Positions 1-8,989 of a DNA stretch of 64,000 nucleotides are shown here, one piece after another (positions within the stretch are counted from its first letter, which is position 1; every line of letters begins with the position of its first letter). The position numbers were made by a program, and so were the translations under genes. Under the pieces are notes generated by a model. It saw only the letters and a list, made by a program, of their open reading frames with translations. It searched no databases and was not told the DNA's origin. Origin of the DNA: Hyphomicrobiales bacterium (GTDB lineage: Bacteria; Pseudomonadota; Alphaproteobacteria; Rhizobiales; Beijerinckiaceae); NCBI GenBank assembly GCA_027484605.1, contig JAIXSR010000153.1:1-64000 (forward strand). Direction: 5' to 3'.

Positions 1-232
1 GGATCCTCAGCCGGGAATCGAGGTCGAACGCGTGCAGGAGAACCACCAGACGGCACTTGCTGCCTGCATCTCGTGAAGGCAGCCATCCCGCCGGTTGTCC
101 TTGCCGTTGCTCTGGAAGCCGCCCGCCTGCTTGTGTAATGTCGAGCGTAGATCAACCACAGCCGGCCCGGAATGCGGGCTGGCATCGGTCTCAAGCACAG
201 CATCACCCACCCCTAGGCGACGAGGAATTCCC

Positions 233-910
233 GTGCTCACATTCTACTTCAATGGCTCGCCCAACCCGACCAAGGTTGCCTTGTTCCTCGAAGAGGCGGG
301 GCTGCCTTATGATGCAAAGCCGATCGACACGCGCCGCGGCGACCAGTTCAAGCCCGAATTCCTCGCGATCAACCCCAATGGCAAGGTGCCGGCCATTGTC
401 GACGGTGATGTGGTTGTTTTCGACAGCAACGCCATCCTGCTCTATCTCGCCGAGAAGACCGGCAAGTTCCTGCCGCCGGAAACCCCGGCCAATCGCGGGG
501 CCCTGCTGTCATGGCTGATGTTCGTCGCGACCGGCGTCGGGCCGTTCTCGGGGCAGGCCGTGCATTTCAAGCATTTCGCACCTGAAAAACTGCCCTATGC
601 CCACGAGCGTTACCAATATGAGGCCATGCGCCATTTCTCGGTGCTGGACCAGCATCTTGCCAAGCATCGCTACATGGTCGGCGACACCTACACCATTGTC
701 GACATGGACATCTGGGGCTGGGCGCGCATGATTCCGTTCATTCTGGGTGACGATGCCTGGGCCAGATTGCCCAATCTGAAGCGGCTGTTCGATGAAATCG
801 ATGCGCGCCCCGCCGCCGCAGCCGCGAAAGGTCTGAAGGATCGGCATGCCTTCAAGGCCGAGATGGACGAGGAAGCCCGCAAGATCATGTTCAGGCATCT
901 CGCGCATTGA
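233..910 (+). CDS. Glutathione S-transferase family protein
   Basis: This is a 225-residue soluble GST-like protein. The N-terminal thioredoxin fold carries the family NPNGKVPAI turn (about residues 47-55) and a DSNAILLYLA segment that normally binds the glutathione gamma-glutamyl group. The C-terminal helical domain includes YMVGDTYTIVDMDIWGWARM, the usual GST C-domain N-cap region. Family members conjugate or transfer thiols from glutathione, but the substrate cannot be told. I chose the GTG start because GAGGA (222-226) sits 6 nt upstream and the protein then begins directly with the first beta strand (LTFYFNGSPN). The gene stands alone and converges on the permease gene ending at 929. Confidence 0.85.
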   Translation: MLTFYFNGSPNPTKVALFLEEAGLPYDAKPIDTRRGDQFKPEFLAINPNGKVPAIVDGDVVVFDSNAILLYLAEKTGKFLPPETPANRGALLSWLMFVATGVGPFSGQAVHFKHFAPEKLPYAHERYQYEAMRHFSVLDQHLAKHRYMVGDTYTIVDMDIWGWARMIPFILGDDAWARLPNLKRLFDEIDARPAAAAAKGLKDRHAFKAEMDEEARKIMFRHLAH

Positions 911-928
911 GGCTCGGAAGGAAGCCGC

Positions 929-2653
929 TCAACCATCCTCGACGGGCTTCCACGGCACAGCGCCGGGTGGCAGGAGGGGGGCGAGCCGGTCGATCAGCAG
1001 CATCGCCAGGCTGACCACGGCGATTGTCGCGATGCCGATCGCGGAAGCCTCGGTGGTCTGCCCCGCTTCCTCCAGCCCATACATCACCACGCCGATGGTG
1101 CGGCTGCCTGCGCTCCAGAGCAGGGCAGAGACGGTCAGTTCCGTGAAGGCCATCAGGAAGATCATCAGAATGCCGGCGCCCATTGCCGGTGCGAGGGCCG
1201 GGGCCACCAGGTCGACGAGGCGCCGCCCGGCCCGGGCACCGCACAAGGCACCGGCCTCCTCGATCGATGGCGAGAGCATGGCCATCGTGGCGAGAGTCGG
1301 CTTCAGGGCCAGGGGCATGAAGCGGACCAGATAAGCCAGCAGGATGATCCACGGCGTCGCATAGAGGCTGATGCCTGCGATCGGCAGGGGCTTCAGGAAG
1401 ACAAGGATCATGGCAATCGCCACCACGATGCCCGGCAGGGCATAGGGCAGGTCGACCAGCAGCAGGAGGGCGGGCCGCATCCTGCCGCCGTAGCGGAGCA
1501 TTGCAAAAGCGAAGGGAATCGAGAGGAGGCCGAGCAGGAGCGCTGCCAGCCCGGCGAGCCTGAAGGAATTCAGGAAGGCTTCGCGCGTGGCCTGCTGGCG
1601 CAAGAGGACCTCGCCGAAGGCCTGCCAGGTCAGGGTATCCCGCGTCAGGGGAACGCCGTAGCTTGGCACCAGCGAGGCGGCCAGCAGGGACAGCACGGGA
1701 AGGACGAGGGCGATCAGGAGCAATGTCGCGCCCAGCGTGATCAGCGCCAGGGTCCCGGCCGGGCCCGGCTTCCAGAATGCCCGCAACGGGGCTTCCGCAT
1801 CGGATAGGCTCGCATCGCGGTTCTGCAGTCGACCGGCAAGAAGGAGGATGATACCGGCGATGAGCATGGTCAGAAGGGCCAGTCCGGCGACGCCTGTCAG
1901 GACCGAGGGCCCGAAGCTGGTCAGTTCACGGTAGATCAGCGTCGGCAGGGTCAGGATGTTGATCGGCAGACCCAGCAGGGCGGGAATTCCGAAATTGCCG
2001 AAGGCGGCCACGAAGGCCAGCAGGCCCGCGGCGAGCCAATGCCCTGCAAGCAACGGGAAGAGAATATCCCGGCAGATGCGCCAGACCCTTGCCCCGTCCA
2101 TCTGCGCGGCCTCGACAAGATGGTGCGGCACCTGGCGAAAGCCGGCCAGCAGGGTCAGCATGACGATCGGGGCATGATGGAGGCCGAGCACCAGCACGAT
2201 TCCACCGAGGCTGACCAAGGGATTCGGGCTGCCCGGCGGCGGCGCGAGGCCGAGAGCCTGAAGCACCGGCGAGGCTGGCCCCAGCATTGTCTTGAAAGCG
2301 AGCGCCACGACATGCGGGGCGATCAGCATCGACAGGGTGAAAAGCAGGGCGAAGAGCCGCCGCCCCGGGATCCGGGCAATGCCGATGATCATGGCCGCGC
2401 CGCCGCCGATCACGAGCGACAGGAGCATTGCGCCGCCGCTGGTCACGAGGCTGTTGCCGACGGCGCGCAGCGTGCCGGGGCGCATCCACTCCCCGACAAG
2501 CGGGCCAAGGCCTGGTGCGCCCTCGATCGAAAGCGCGGCCGAGGCAAGAGCCACCAGGGGCAGGACAGTGACGAGGGCGATCCAGACGAGGACCGGCAGG
2601 AGGAGGCTGCGCCCTTCCTCCTCGAGGAAGGGGCGCCCTGTCGCGTGCGCCAT
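929..2653 (-). CDS. ABC transporter fused permease (iron/2-aminoethylphosphonate type)
   Basis: This 574-residue inner-membrane protein has about twelve hydrophobic helices in two tandem BPD_transp_1 halves, as in FbpB/ThiP/AepW-type permeases where both transmembrane domains are fused. Each half has a cytoplasmic EAA-like loop (VEAAQMDGARVWRICRDI in the first, EEAGALCGARAGRRL in the second) that contacts the ATPase. It follows its binding-protein gene by 6 bp. No dedicated ATPase gene follows; the nearest is ugpC, just upstream in the same transcription direction, so sharing is possible. The substrate is not proven. Ferric iron seems unlikely because of the binding protein's sequence, and an organophosphonate or other phosphorus compound fits the neighbourhood. 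Confidence 0.85.
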   Translation of the reverse strand: MAHATGRPFLEEEGRSLLLPVLVWIALVTVLPLVALASAALSIEGAPGLGPLVGEWMRPGTLRAVGNSLVTSGGAMLLSLVIGGGAAMIIGIARIPGRRLFALLFTLSMLIAPHVVALAFKTMLGPASPVLQALGLAPPPGSPNPLVSLGGIVLVLGLHHAPIVMLTLLAGFRQVPHHLVEAAQMDGARVWRICRDILFPLLAGHWLAAGLLAFVAAFGNFGIPALLGLPINILTLPTLIYRELTSFGPSVLTGVAGLALLTMLIAGIILLLAGRLQNRDASLSDAEAPLRAFWKPGPAGTLALITLGATLLLIALVLPVLSLLAASLVPSYGVPLTRDTLTWQAFGEVLLRQQATREAFLNSFRLAGLAALLLGLLSIPFAFAMLRYGGRMRPALLLLVDLPYALPGIVVAIAMILVFLKPLPIAGISLYATPWIILLAYLVRFMPLALKPTLATMAMLSPSIEEAGALCGARAGRRLVDLVAPALAPAMGAGILMIFLMAFTELTVSALLWSAGSRTIGVVMYGLEEAGQTTEASAIGIATIAVVSLAMLLIDRLAPLLPPGAVPWKPVEDG

Positions 2654-2659
2654 TTCGCG

Positions 2660-3640
2660 TTACTGGCCGAAGATATCCGCGAAAGTCTTGCGGATCCGGA
2701 TCTCGTCGGCCAGCGTTTTCGCAGGGTCGAACGGCATAAGGCGGATGCTCGCGCGATCCGGGAAGCCCGCCGGCACCGGAACATCCGGATGGGCGGCGAG
2801 ATAGCCCTGGCGGGCCGCAAGCATCTGGCCATCGCGCGAGAGCAGGAAGTCGACAAAGGCCTTCGCCGCCTTTTCGTTCTTCGTCGTGGAAAGGATCGCG
2901 ACCGGTTCGCTCACGGCCGAAACGCCTTCCTTCGGAAAGACAAACTCGACCGGCGCGCCCTTGGCCTTCTCGCGGATGGGCATGAAATCGACGATCATCC
3001 CGACGAGTTTCTCCCCGCCGGCAACCTGGCGCAGCACGTCGCCATTGGCGCCGCCGGCCAGCGCGCTGCTGGCCTTCAGCTGCTTGTAGAAGTCCCATCC
3101 TCCCGGGAGCGAGCCTGTCAGCGTGGCGGCATGGATCAGGGCAGCCCCGGAATTCAGCGGGCTCGGCATCACCAGCTGGCTCCGAAGCTCGGGACGCAGC
3201 AGGTCCTGCCAGCTTTCGGGCCGGAATGGAGCCTTCGTGTTGTAGATGATGCCCGTCGTGATCAGCTTGGTGGCAAACCAGAATTTGGCCGGGTCATGGA
3301 TGCCGGCGGGATAGGCCGAAACATCGGCTGCCGGATGGCCCATCAGGCGGCCTTCCGCCTTGAGGCTTTCCATGGTGACGCTGTCCGCGATCAGCAGGAT
3401 ATCGGCCTGCGGCGCCCCTGCCTGGAACTCGGCCCGCAGCTTCGCCATCAGGCGCGGCGTGCCATCGCGGACAAAGGAAATCTCCACATCCGGATGCTTG
3501 GCCCGGAAGGCATCAATGGTCTGTTGTGCATCCTGGTTCGGCTGGCTCGTATAGAGCACCAGCTTGCCGCCCTGGGCGAGGGCAGCCGATACGGTCAGGG
3601 TCGCAGCAAGCAGACCGAGGGACAGAATCCGAGCCAACAT
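2660..3640 (-). CDS. ABC transporter periplasmic binding protein, family 1 (AfuA/PhnS-like)
   Basis: This is a 326-residue secreted binding protein. Its signal peptide ends near ALAQG, and the mature start KLVLYTSQPNQDA is typical of the ferric/2-aminoethylphosphonate binding-protein group. Segments such as PESWQDLLRPELRSQLVMP and GEKLVGMIVDF align with the hinge and second domain. Ferric-binding FbpA proteins carry adjacent tyrosine ligands after the VGI-like strand. Here that place reads VDFMPIR, so iron is doubtful. AGGAGG lies 5 nt before the ATG. The gene sits between ugpC (74 bp upstream) and the fused permease (6 bp downstream), within a phosphorus-related block. An organophosphonate substrate is inference. 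Confidence 0.8.
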   Translation of the reverse strand: MLARILSLGLLAATLTVSAALAQGGKLVLYTSQPNQDAQQTIDAFRAKHPDVEISFVRDGTPRLMAKLRAEFQAGAPQADILLIADSVTMESLKAEGRLMGHPAADVSAYPAGIHDPAKFWFATKLITTGIIYNTKAPFRPESWQDLLRPELRSQLVMPSPLNSGAALIHAATLTGSLPGGWDFYKQLKASSALAGGANGDVLRQVAGGEKLVGMIVDFMPIREKAKGAPVEFVFPKEGVSAVSEPVAILSTTKNEKAAKAFVDFLLSRDGQMLAARQGYLAAHPDVPVPAGFPDRASIRLMPFDPAKTLADEIRIRKTFADIFGQ

Positions 3641-3714
3641 CGAAGCCTCCTGAGTTAAGCCGGTCTCCCGACTGCCTCAGCATTGTTTCGGCTTGATGAC
3701 AATGCCCGTGGACC

Positions 3715-4827
3715 TCACGCGGCTGCCGATGCCCGCAAGCCGATCAGGGTGGCCTTGCCGGCGAGCCGCCGGCCCGTTCCGGCATCGAACAGATGGATCG
3801 CATCTTCCGGCAGGGTGATGTGGAGGGCGCCTTCCGCCTCGATCTGCGCGGTGGGCTGGAGGACGGTGAATTCGGTTGCTCCCAAACGCGTGTGGATCAG
3901 CCGGCTCGAGCCCATATCCTCGGTGAACTCGACCTCGACCTGATGGGCTCCTTCGCTCCCCGGCCAGACGATCATGACATCTTCCGGCCGGATCCCGATC
4001 TCGACAGCCTGTCCGATCTCGGCGGCAAACCGCTCCGGATCGAGGCTGATCTCCGTTCCATCCGTCATTCTGGCCCGGTTCTTGGCGATCATTGTGGCTG
4101 GAAGCAGGTTCATGGCCGGCGCGCCCAGGAAAGCGGCGACGAAACGCGTCGCCGGCTCGGCATAGAGCAGCCGCGGCGGACCAGCCTGCTCGATCCGGCC
4201 CTGGTTCATGACCACGATCCGGTCGGCCAGCGACATCGCCTCGATCTGGTCATGGGTGACGAAGACCGAGGTCGCCTGCAAACGCTGGTGGAGTCGGCGG
4301 ATCTCCAGGCGCATCTGGACACGCAGCTTGGCATCGAGGTTCGAGAGCGGCTCGTCGAACAGGAAGACCTTCGGCTCGCGGATCATGGCGCGGCCCATGG
4401 CGACCCGCTGGCGCTGCCCGCCCGACAATTCGCTCGGCCGCCGCGCGAGGAAGGCCTCCAGCCCGACAATCTGCGCGATCTCGGCCACGCGGCGATCGCG
4501 TTCGGCCTTGGGGAGCCCGGCGACCTTGAGCGCATAGCCGATGTTTTCCGCCACCGTCATGTGCGGGTAGAGGGCGTAGTTCTGGAACACCATGGCGCAG
4601 CCCCGTTCGCGCGGCTCGAGGGCATTGACCACTCGCCCGTCAATCGCGATCTCGCCCTGCGTGATGCCCTCCAGCCCGGCGATCATGCGCAACAGGGTGG
4701 ACTTGCCACAGCCGGAAGGCCCGAGAATGACCAGGAACTCGCCATTGGCGATCTGGAGATCGACGCCATGGAGAACGGCCGTCTTGCCGTAGGACTTCTC
4801 GACGTTGCGGATCGCGATTTCAGCCAT
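3715..4827 (-). CDS. ugpC: sn-glycerol-3-phosphate ABC transporter ATP-binding protein UgpC
   Basis: This 370-residue MalK/UgpC-type ATPase energises the UgpAE channel. Walker [10 protein letters not shown] is at residues 36-44, the Q-loop is in [11 protein letters not shown], the signature LSGGQ is at 134-138, Walker B FLFDEP at 155-160 and the switch histidine is in VFVTHDQ. The roughly 130-residue C-terminal TOBE regulatory domain of the MalK group is present. It follows ugpE by 21 bp and ends the ugpBAEC order. The ABC genes immediately downstream have no ATPase of their own, so this protein may serve two permeases, as multitask ATPases do elsewhere. Confidence 0.92.
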   Translation of the reverse strand: MAEIAIRNVEKSYGKTAVLHGVDLQIANGEFLVILGPSGCGKSTLLRMIAGLEGITQGEIAIDGRVVNALEPRERGCAMVFQNYALYPHMTVAENIGYALKVAGLPKAERDRRVAEIAQIVGLEAFLARRPSELSGGQRQRVAMGRAMIREPKVFLFDEPLSNLDAKLRVQMRLEIRRLHQRLQATSVFVTHDQIEAMSLADRIVVMNQGRIEQAGPPRLLYAEPATRFVAAFLGAPAMNLLPATMIAKNRARMTDGTEISLDPERFAAEIGQAVEIGIRPEDVMIVWPGSEGAHQVEVEFTEDMGSSRLIHTRLGATEFTVLQPTAQIEAEGALHITLPEDAIHLFDAGTGRRLAGKATLIGLRASAAA

Positions 4828-4848
4828 GGGAAGACCTCCGGTTGGGGT

Positions 4849-5757
4849 TTACTTGTCAGTGGCGACGAGGCCGCGCACGAAGGCGCCCTGCATGAAGATC
4901 ACCACCAGCAACGGAGGCATCATCACAAGCAGCGTGGCGGCCATGGCCTCGTTCCAGACCGGCGGTTGGCCGAAAAGCGGGCCGGGGACGATTTTCTGCA
5001 ACTGCATCGTTGCCGTGGCCATGCGGGCATCGGTCGTGATCAGCAGAGGCCAGAGATACTGGTTCCAGGCATAGACAAACATGATCGTGGCCAAAGCAGC
5101 CATGTTGTTGCGCGAGAGCGGGATGAGGTGTTCCCAGAAGAAGCGCAGCGGACCGGCCCCGTCCATGCGGGCAGCCTCGACCAGGGTGTCCGGGATGGTC
5201 AGGAAGAACTGGCGATAGAGGAAGGTTCCGGTTGCCGTGGCCACCAGCGGCAGGATCAGGCCAGTATAGGTGTTCAGCAGGTTGATCGGGGCAATGCCGA
5301 GTTCGAAGCCGAATAGCCAGACCAGCCAGCGCAACGGCTCGGCCACATCGGCAGCGACGGCATAGGTCGGGACGATGCGCACTTCCAGCGGCAGCATGAG
5401 CGTGATGAAGATCGCCCAGAAGATGAGCATGCGGGCGCGGTAGCGGAAGAAGACGATGGAGAAGGCCGTCAACGCGGCCAGCGTGATCTTCCCGATCGTG
5501 ACACCCAGGGCGACGATGAGCGAGTTGATCATCTTGGCGCCGAAATCGGACTTGTTCCAGACTGTCGCATAGTTCTGGACGAGGTGGTCGCCCGGCCAGA
5601 GCGGCATGGGCACCCGGTTCACCGTGGGCAGATCATGCGTCGAGGCAATGAAGACCACATAGATCGGGAAGGCCGCGACGAGCAGGCCGGCAATCATCAG
5701 GAGATGCGTCACCGCGTTCAGCAGCGGAGCGCGTTCGATCATGCCGGCGTCACGCAT
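4849..5757 (-). CDS. ugpE: sn-glycerol-3-phosphate ABC transporter permease UgpE
   Basis: This is a six-helix inner-membrane permease of 302 residues. It matches the UgpE pattern closely, including FITLMLPLEVRIVPTYAV, the EAA loop LVEAARMDGAGPLRFFWEH, WNQYLWPLLITTD and the C-terminal AFVRGLVATDK. With UgpA it forms the channel for glycerol-3-phosphate or glycerophosphodiesters. The start overlaps the last codons of ugpA by 8 bp. The internal ATG at 5742 (MIERAP) aligns with the N-terminus of the E. coli protein (MIENRP) and is an alternative start. Neither has a clear ribosome-binding site, which suggests translational coupling to ugpA. Confidence 0.92.
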   Translation of the reverse strand: MRDAGMIERAPLLNAVTHLLMIAGLLVAAFPIYVVFIASTHDLPTVNRVPMPLWPGDHLVQNYATVWNKSDFGAKMINSLIVALGVTIGKITLAALTAFSIVFFRYRARMLIFWAIFITLMLPLEVRIVPTYAVAADVAEPLRWLVWLFGFELGIAPINLLNTYTGLILPLVATATGTFLYRQFFLTIPDTLVEAARMDGAGPLRFFWEHLIPLSRNNMAALATIMFVYAWNQYLWPLLITTDARMATATMQLQKIVPGPLFGQPPVWNEAMAATLLVMMPPLLVVIFMQGAFVRGLVATDK

Positions 5758-6634
5758 AATGCACCCGTTTCTCGATATAGCGGAACTGGACGAAGGTCAG
5801 GCCGATGACCAGGAACATCAGCACGATCGATTGGGCAGCCGCCATCGAGTAATCGAGACCCTTGAACCCGTCCGAATAGATCTTGAAGACCATCAGATCC
5901 GTCGCCCGGGCCGGACCGCCGCCCGTCGTGATGTCGACGATGCCGAAACTGTCGACAAAGCTTTCGGTGATGTTGATGACCAGCAGGAAGAACAAGGTCG
6001 GCGCAAGCAGCGGGATCTGGATATCGCGGGCGCGGCGGAGCACGCCCGAGCCATCCATTGCAGCCGCCTCGATCAGACCGCGCGGGATGCTCTGCAGCGC
6101 GGCGAGAAAGAAGATGAAGTTATACGCCATCATCTTCCAGGAATTGGCGATCACGATGAGGAGCATCGCATCCCACCCCTTGAGGGCGGGGTTCCAGAGA
6201 TTGGGCGCAAGCTGGTTGATGGCCGAGACGAAGCCGGCATCCGGCGCGAAGATGAAGCGGAACGCGAGCCCTACCGCGGGTGCGGCGATCGCATAGGGCC
6301 AGAAATAAACGAAGCGGTAGGCCTTGTGCCCCGCAAGCTGCCTGTCGATCATCAGCGCGAGAAGCAGGGCCATGCCGATCGACAGGGCCGTCGAGAGGAT
6401 CGCGAAGACAATCGATACCTGGACCGAGTTCCAGTACACGGCATCCGAGAAAATCTGCTGGAAATTCTGCCATCCCACCCATTGGTTGGTGCCGCCGAAG
6501 GGTGGCTGTGTCGAGAAGGCCCAGTAAAGGGCCTGCACGGTCGGCCAGTAGAAGAAGACAATGACGAGCAGGATCTGCGGCGCCACAAGCGCACCGGCGA
6601 GCCAGAGATTGCTGAAGGTGGCGCGCCTGTCCAT
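5750..6634 (-). CDS. ugpA: sn-glycerol-3-phosphate ABC transporter permease UgpA
   Basis: This 294-residue inner-membrane permease is almost exactly the length of E. coli UgpA. It has six predicted helices, the YWPTVQALYWAF motif in the first periplasmic segment, the EAA loop LIEAAAMDGSGVLRRARDI, and ITTGGGPARATDLMVFKIY, which is diagnostic of sugar/glycerol-phosphate permeases. I chose the ATG at 6634 because GGGGAAG lies 4 nt upstream. A longer reading frame from 6682 would run back into the intergenic hairpin. Partner of UgpE, UgpC and UgpB. Confidence 0.92.
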   Translation of the reverse strand: MDRRATFSNLWLAGALVAPQILLVIVFFYWPTVQALYWAFSTQPPFGGTNQWVGWQNFQQIFSDAVYWNSVQVSIVFAILSTALSIGMALLLALMIDRQLAGHKAYRFVYFWPYAIAAPAVGLAFRFIFAPDAGFVSAINQLAPNLWNPALKGWDAMLLIVIANSWKMMAYNFIFFLAALQSIPRGLIEAAAMDGSGVLRRARDIQIPLLAPTLFFLLVINITESFVDSFGIVDITTGGGPARATDLMVFKIYSDGFKGLDYSMAAAQSIVLMFLVIGLTFVQFRYIEKRVHYA

Positions 6635-6655
6635 GCGGCTTCCCCGAAACGAGAT

Positions 6656-6679
6656 GTCCCGGGCCGGATGGCCCGGGAC
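6656..6679 (-). promoter_or_regulatory. Intra-operon stem-loop after ugpB
   Basis: There is a perfect 10-bp inverted repeat (GTCCCGGGCC / GGCCCGGGAC) with a 4-nt loop. It lies 20 bp after the ugpB stop and 21 bp before the ugpA start. No T-tract follows, so it is more likely an mRNA 3'-end protector or partial attenuator that keeps binding protein in excess than a full terminator. Similar hairpins follow most binding-protein genes in this window. Confidence 0.75.
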
Positions 6680-6699
6680 CATTGTGCTTTTGACAGCGA

Positions 6700-8040
6700 T
6701 CAGGGCAGCTGCTTGCCCTTGAAGGTCTGCTCGAAGCGGCGAAGGATCTGGTTCGAGCGGGAAGCCGCGTCATCGAGCGCGGTCTGCACGTCCTTCTTGC
6801 CGGTGAAGGCGGCCTCGAGTTCCGAGCGGATTTCAGCGCGGATCTGGGTGAAGTTGCCGAGGCGGATGCCGCGCGACACGGCCGTCGGCGGCGTGAAGGT
6901 CAGCGACTCGATCGCGATCTCGCGGCCCTGGCGCTTCGGATCGGCATAGAAACCCGCATCCACCATGGCCTTGTAGCCGGTATTCGTCACCGGGATGTAG
7001 CCGGTCACATCGGCGAACCACTGTTCTTCCTTCGGCTGCAGGAGGAACTGGATATAGGCCGCAGCCGCTTCATATTCCGGCTTCGACTTGCCCTGAAGGA
7101 CCCAGAGCGAGGCGCCGCCGACGAGGCTGTTGTGCCGCTTGAAGTCCTTGTAGACCGGGAGCTTGGTGACGCCCCAGTTCAGGCCCGGCTTGGCAGTCGA
7201 GCCGACGACGCCATGGTTGGCGACGGAGCTCAGCATCGACGCGCAGGTGCCATCGGTGAAGGCCTGGAGGATGGTCTTGCCGGTCTGGGCGGTCTGGATC
7301 CGTGCGACGCCTTCGTCGAGCAGCTTCTTCCAGTCCTTCATGTAATCGGCGAACTTGGTCTTGTTGAACATGACTTCGGCATCGAGGCCGTCATAGCCGT
7401 TGTTCTTAGTCGCGATCGGCAGGTTATGGATCGCGGAGAACTGTTCCAGCGGCATCCAGGTATCGTAATCGAAGGCGAAGCCGCATTCGACGCCCGCCTT
7501 CTTCATGGCGCGGATATCGTCCCACCATTCCTCGATCGTTTCGGGACCCTTGGTCTTGCCGATCTTCGCCCAGGCATCCTTGTTCCAGTAGAGCAGGGCG
7601 GTCGAGGAATTGTAGGGGAACGACCACATCTGGCCCTTCGACGTCGCATAATAGTTCGAGATGCCGGGGAAATAGCCCGACCAGTCGATCTTCATGTCGA
7701 AGTCCTTCGCGAGATCCGGCGCATTGTAGGTCGCGCCGGAAAGCATGAAGTTGACGGTTCCGGCATCGTAGATCTGGACGAGTGTCGGATGCTGCTTCGA
7801 ACGATACGCGGCAATCGTGTTCTGCTCGGCCTTGTCATAGCCGCCCTGGCCGACGCACTTGGCTTCGTACTTGGTCTGGCTGTCATTGAAGCGCTTGCAA
7901 TGCTCTTCCATGATTTCGCCAAGCCGGCCGGTCAGGCCATACCAGAACTCGAACTGGATGCGCTGCTGGGCCTGGGCCGGAACGGCGAGGCCAAGGGAGG
8001 TGGCCGCAAGCGCTGCGGCGGCGAGAATGCGTTTGGACAT
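6700..8040 (-). CDS. ugpB: sn-glycerol-3-phosphate-binding periplasmic protein UgpB
   Basis: This 446-residue precursor has a Sec signal peptide (MSKRILAAAALAATSLGLAV, cleavage near AQA-QQ). It shares many stretches with E. coli UgpB: WYGLTGRLGE, PFNSST-like FPYNSSTALLYWNKDAW, GYDGLDAEVMFNK, LVGGASLWVLQGK, TGYIPVTNTGYKAM and RGIRLGNFTQIR. It captures glycerol-3-phosphate or glycerophosphodiesters and delivers them to UgpAE. The ATG at 8040 was chosen because GGGGAAG precedes it and the signal peptide begins there. It is first in ugpBAEC. In enterobacteria this operon is PhoB-controlled; I could not find a convincing PHO box directly upstream here. Confidence 0.95.
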   Translation of the reverse strand: MSKRILAAAALAATSLGLAVPAQAQQRIQFEFWYGLTGRLGEIMEEHCKRFNDSQTKYEAKCVGQGGYDKAEQNTIAAYRSKQHPTLVQIYDAGTVNFMLSGATYNAPDLAKDFDMKIDWSGYFPGISNYYATSKGQMWSFPYNSSTALLYWNKDAWAKIGKTKGPETIEEWWDDIRAMKKAGVECGFAFDYDTWMPLEQFSAIHNLPIATKNNGYDGLDAEVMFNKTKFADYMKDWKKLLDEGVARIQTAQTGKTILQAFTDGTCASMLSSVANHGVVGSTAKPGLNWGVTKLPVYKDFKRHNSLVGGASLWVLQGKSKPEYEAAAAYIQFLLQPKEEQWFADVTGYIPVTNTGYKAMVDAGFYADPKRQGREIAIESLTFTPPTAVSRGIRLGNFTQIRAEIRSELEAAFTGKKDVQTALDDAASRSNQILRRFEQTFKGKQLP

Positions 8041-8191
8041 CGGCTTCCCCGTGATGTGGCCGCCTTGCAGGCGGCTGCCACCGGTCATCGCGTCGATGCC
8101 GGCTCAGGGAACCCGCTATCGGGTTGCGATGACATGCCGGTGATGTCCTGATGTCACTTTGGCGTCGTGCCGGCTAAGCCAGCCGGTCCTG

Positions 8192-8989
8192 TCAGAGGAG
8201 CCGCTTGCGGATCCGGTTTGATACCTGCTCGACAAGGACGACCAGCACGAATACGGCGATGATGATCGTGGCGGCAGTGTCGTAGTCGAAAAGGTCGAAG
8301 GCGACCTTGAGCTCGACACCGATGCCGCCGGCCCCGACGAGCCCGAGGATCACCGATCCGCGCACCGCCTTCTCGAGGCTGAACAGCGACGTGGCGATGA
8401 AGGAGGGCAGGGCCTGGGGCACGACCGACGAGAAGATCAGCCCCGCACGCGTGGCGCCCATGGCGGCGAGTGCTTCCTGCGGGCCCTTGTCGACCTCCTC
8501 CATTGCCTCGGCGAAGAAACGCCCGGCAAAGCCGATCTTGTCGACCATGATGGCCATCACGCCGGCCGCGGGGCCGAGCCCGACCGCGATGACGAAGAGC
8601 AGCGCCCAGACAAGATCCGGGACCGTCCGGAACAGGGCAATGAGGCCACGCGACAGGTGCTTGACGACGGGATGCGGCGAGAGACCGTCCGCCGCGAGGA
8701 TCGCAAGCGGGAAGGCCAGGATAAGCCCGAGCACGCATCCCACAAGCGCCATCTGGAAGGTGATGAGGAGCGAACGCAGGATCTGCGGCAGGCGTTCGAG
8801 GTCCGGCGGGAACATCCGTTCGATAATGGACCCGAGCGCCGGAATGCCGCGCTGCATCCGCTCCCAGGACAGGCCGACATTCGAAAAGGACCAGAACAGG
8901 AAAGCCAGGGCCAGCACGCTGATCACGAAGGTCAGGGCATTCGGCCGGTCCCATCGCGGGATGGCCACAGCCATCGGCGTCGCATTCAT
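8192..8989 (-). CDS. phnE: Phosphonate ABC transporter permease PhnE
   Basis: This 265-residue permease has about six membrane helices. PhnE hallmarks are SLLITFQMALVGCVLGL, ALFRTVPDLVWALLFV, the loop VDKGPQEALAAMGATRAGLI and ILGLVGAGGIGVEL near the C-terminus. It forms the homodimeric channel for phosphonates, phosphite or phosphate esters with PhnC and PhnD. Its ATG overlaps the phnC stop by 4 bp (ATGA), indicating coupled translation. It is the last gene of phnDCE; no C-P lyase genes follow inside the window. Confidence 0.93.
   Translation of the reverse strand: MNATPMAVAIPRWDRPNALTFVISVLALAFLFWSFSNVGLSWERMQRGIPALGSIIERMFPPDLERLPQILRSLLITFQMALVGCVLGLILAFPLAILAADGLSPHPVVKHLSRGLIALFRTVPDLVWALLFVIAVGLGPAAGVMAIMVDKIGFAGRFFAEAMEEVDKGPQEALAAMGATRAGLIFSSVVPQALPSFIATSLFSLEKAVRGSVILGLVGAGGIGVELKVAFDLFDYDTAATIIIAVFVLVVLVEQVSNRIRKRLL

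Noticed and set aside
1-6. GGATCC (BamHI site) at the very start, possible clone junction
   Set aside because: The sequence continues without vector-like features, and a 6-bp site at a window edge can be chance.
2039-5316. Long plus-strand open frames opposite the permease, binding protein and ugpC genes
   Set aside because: Same shadow effect: basic and acidic low-complexity sequence, no domain, and complete overlap with well-supported genes on the other strand.
8116-8160. PHO box upstream of ugpB
   Set aside because: Several TGTCA/TGACA-like words occur (GATGACAT, ATGTCCTGATGTCAC), but none forms two CTGTCAT repeats with 4-bp spacing directed toward ugpB, so I did not annotate a site.
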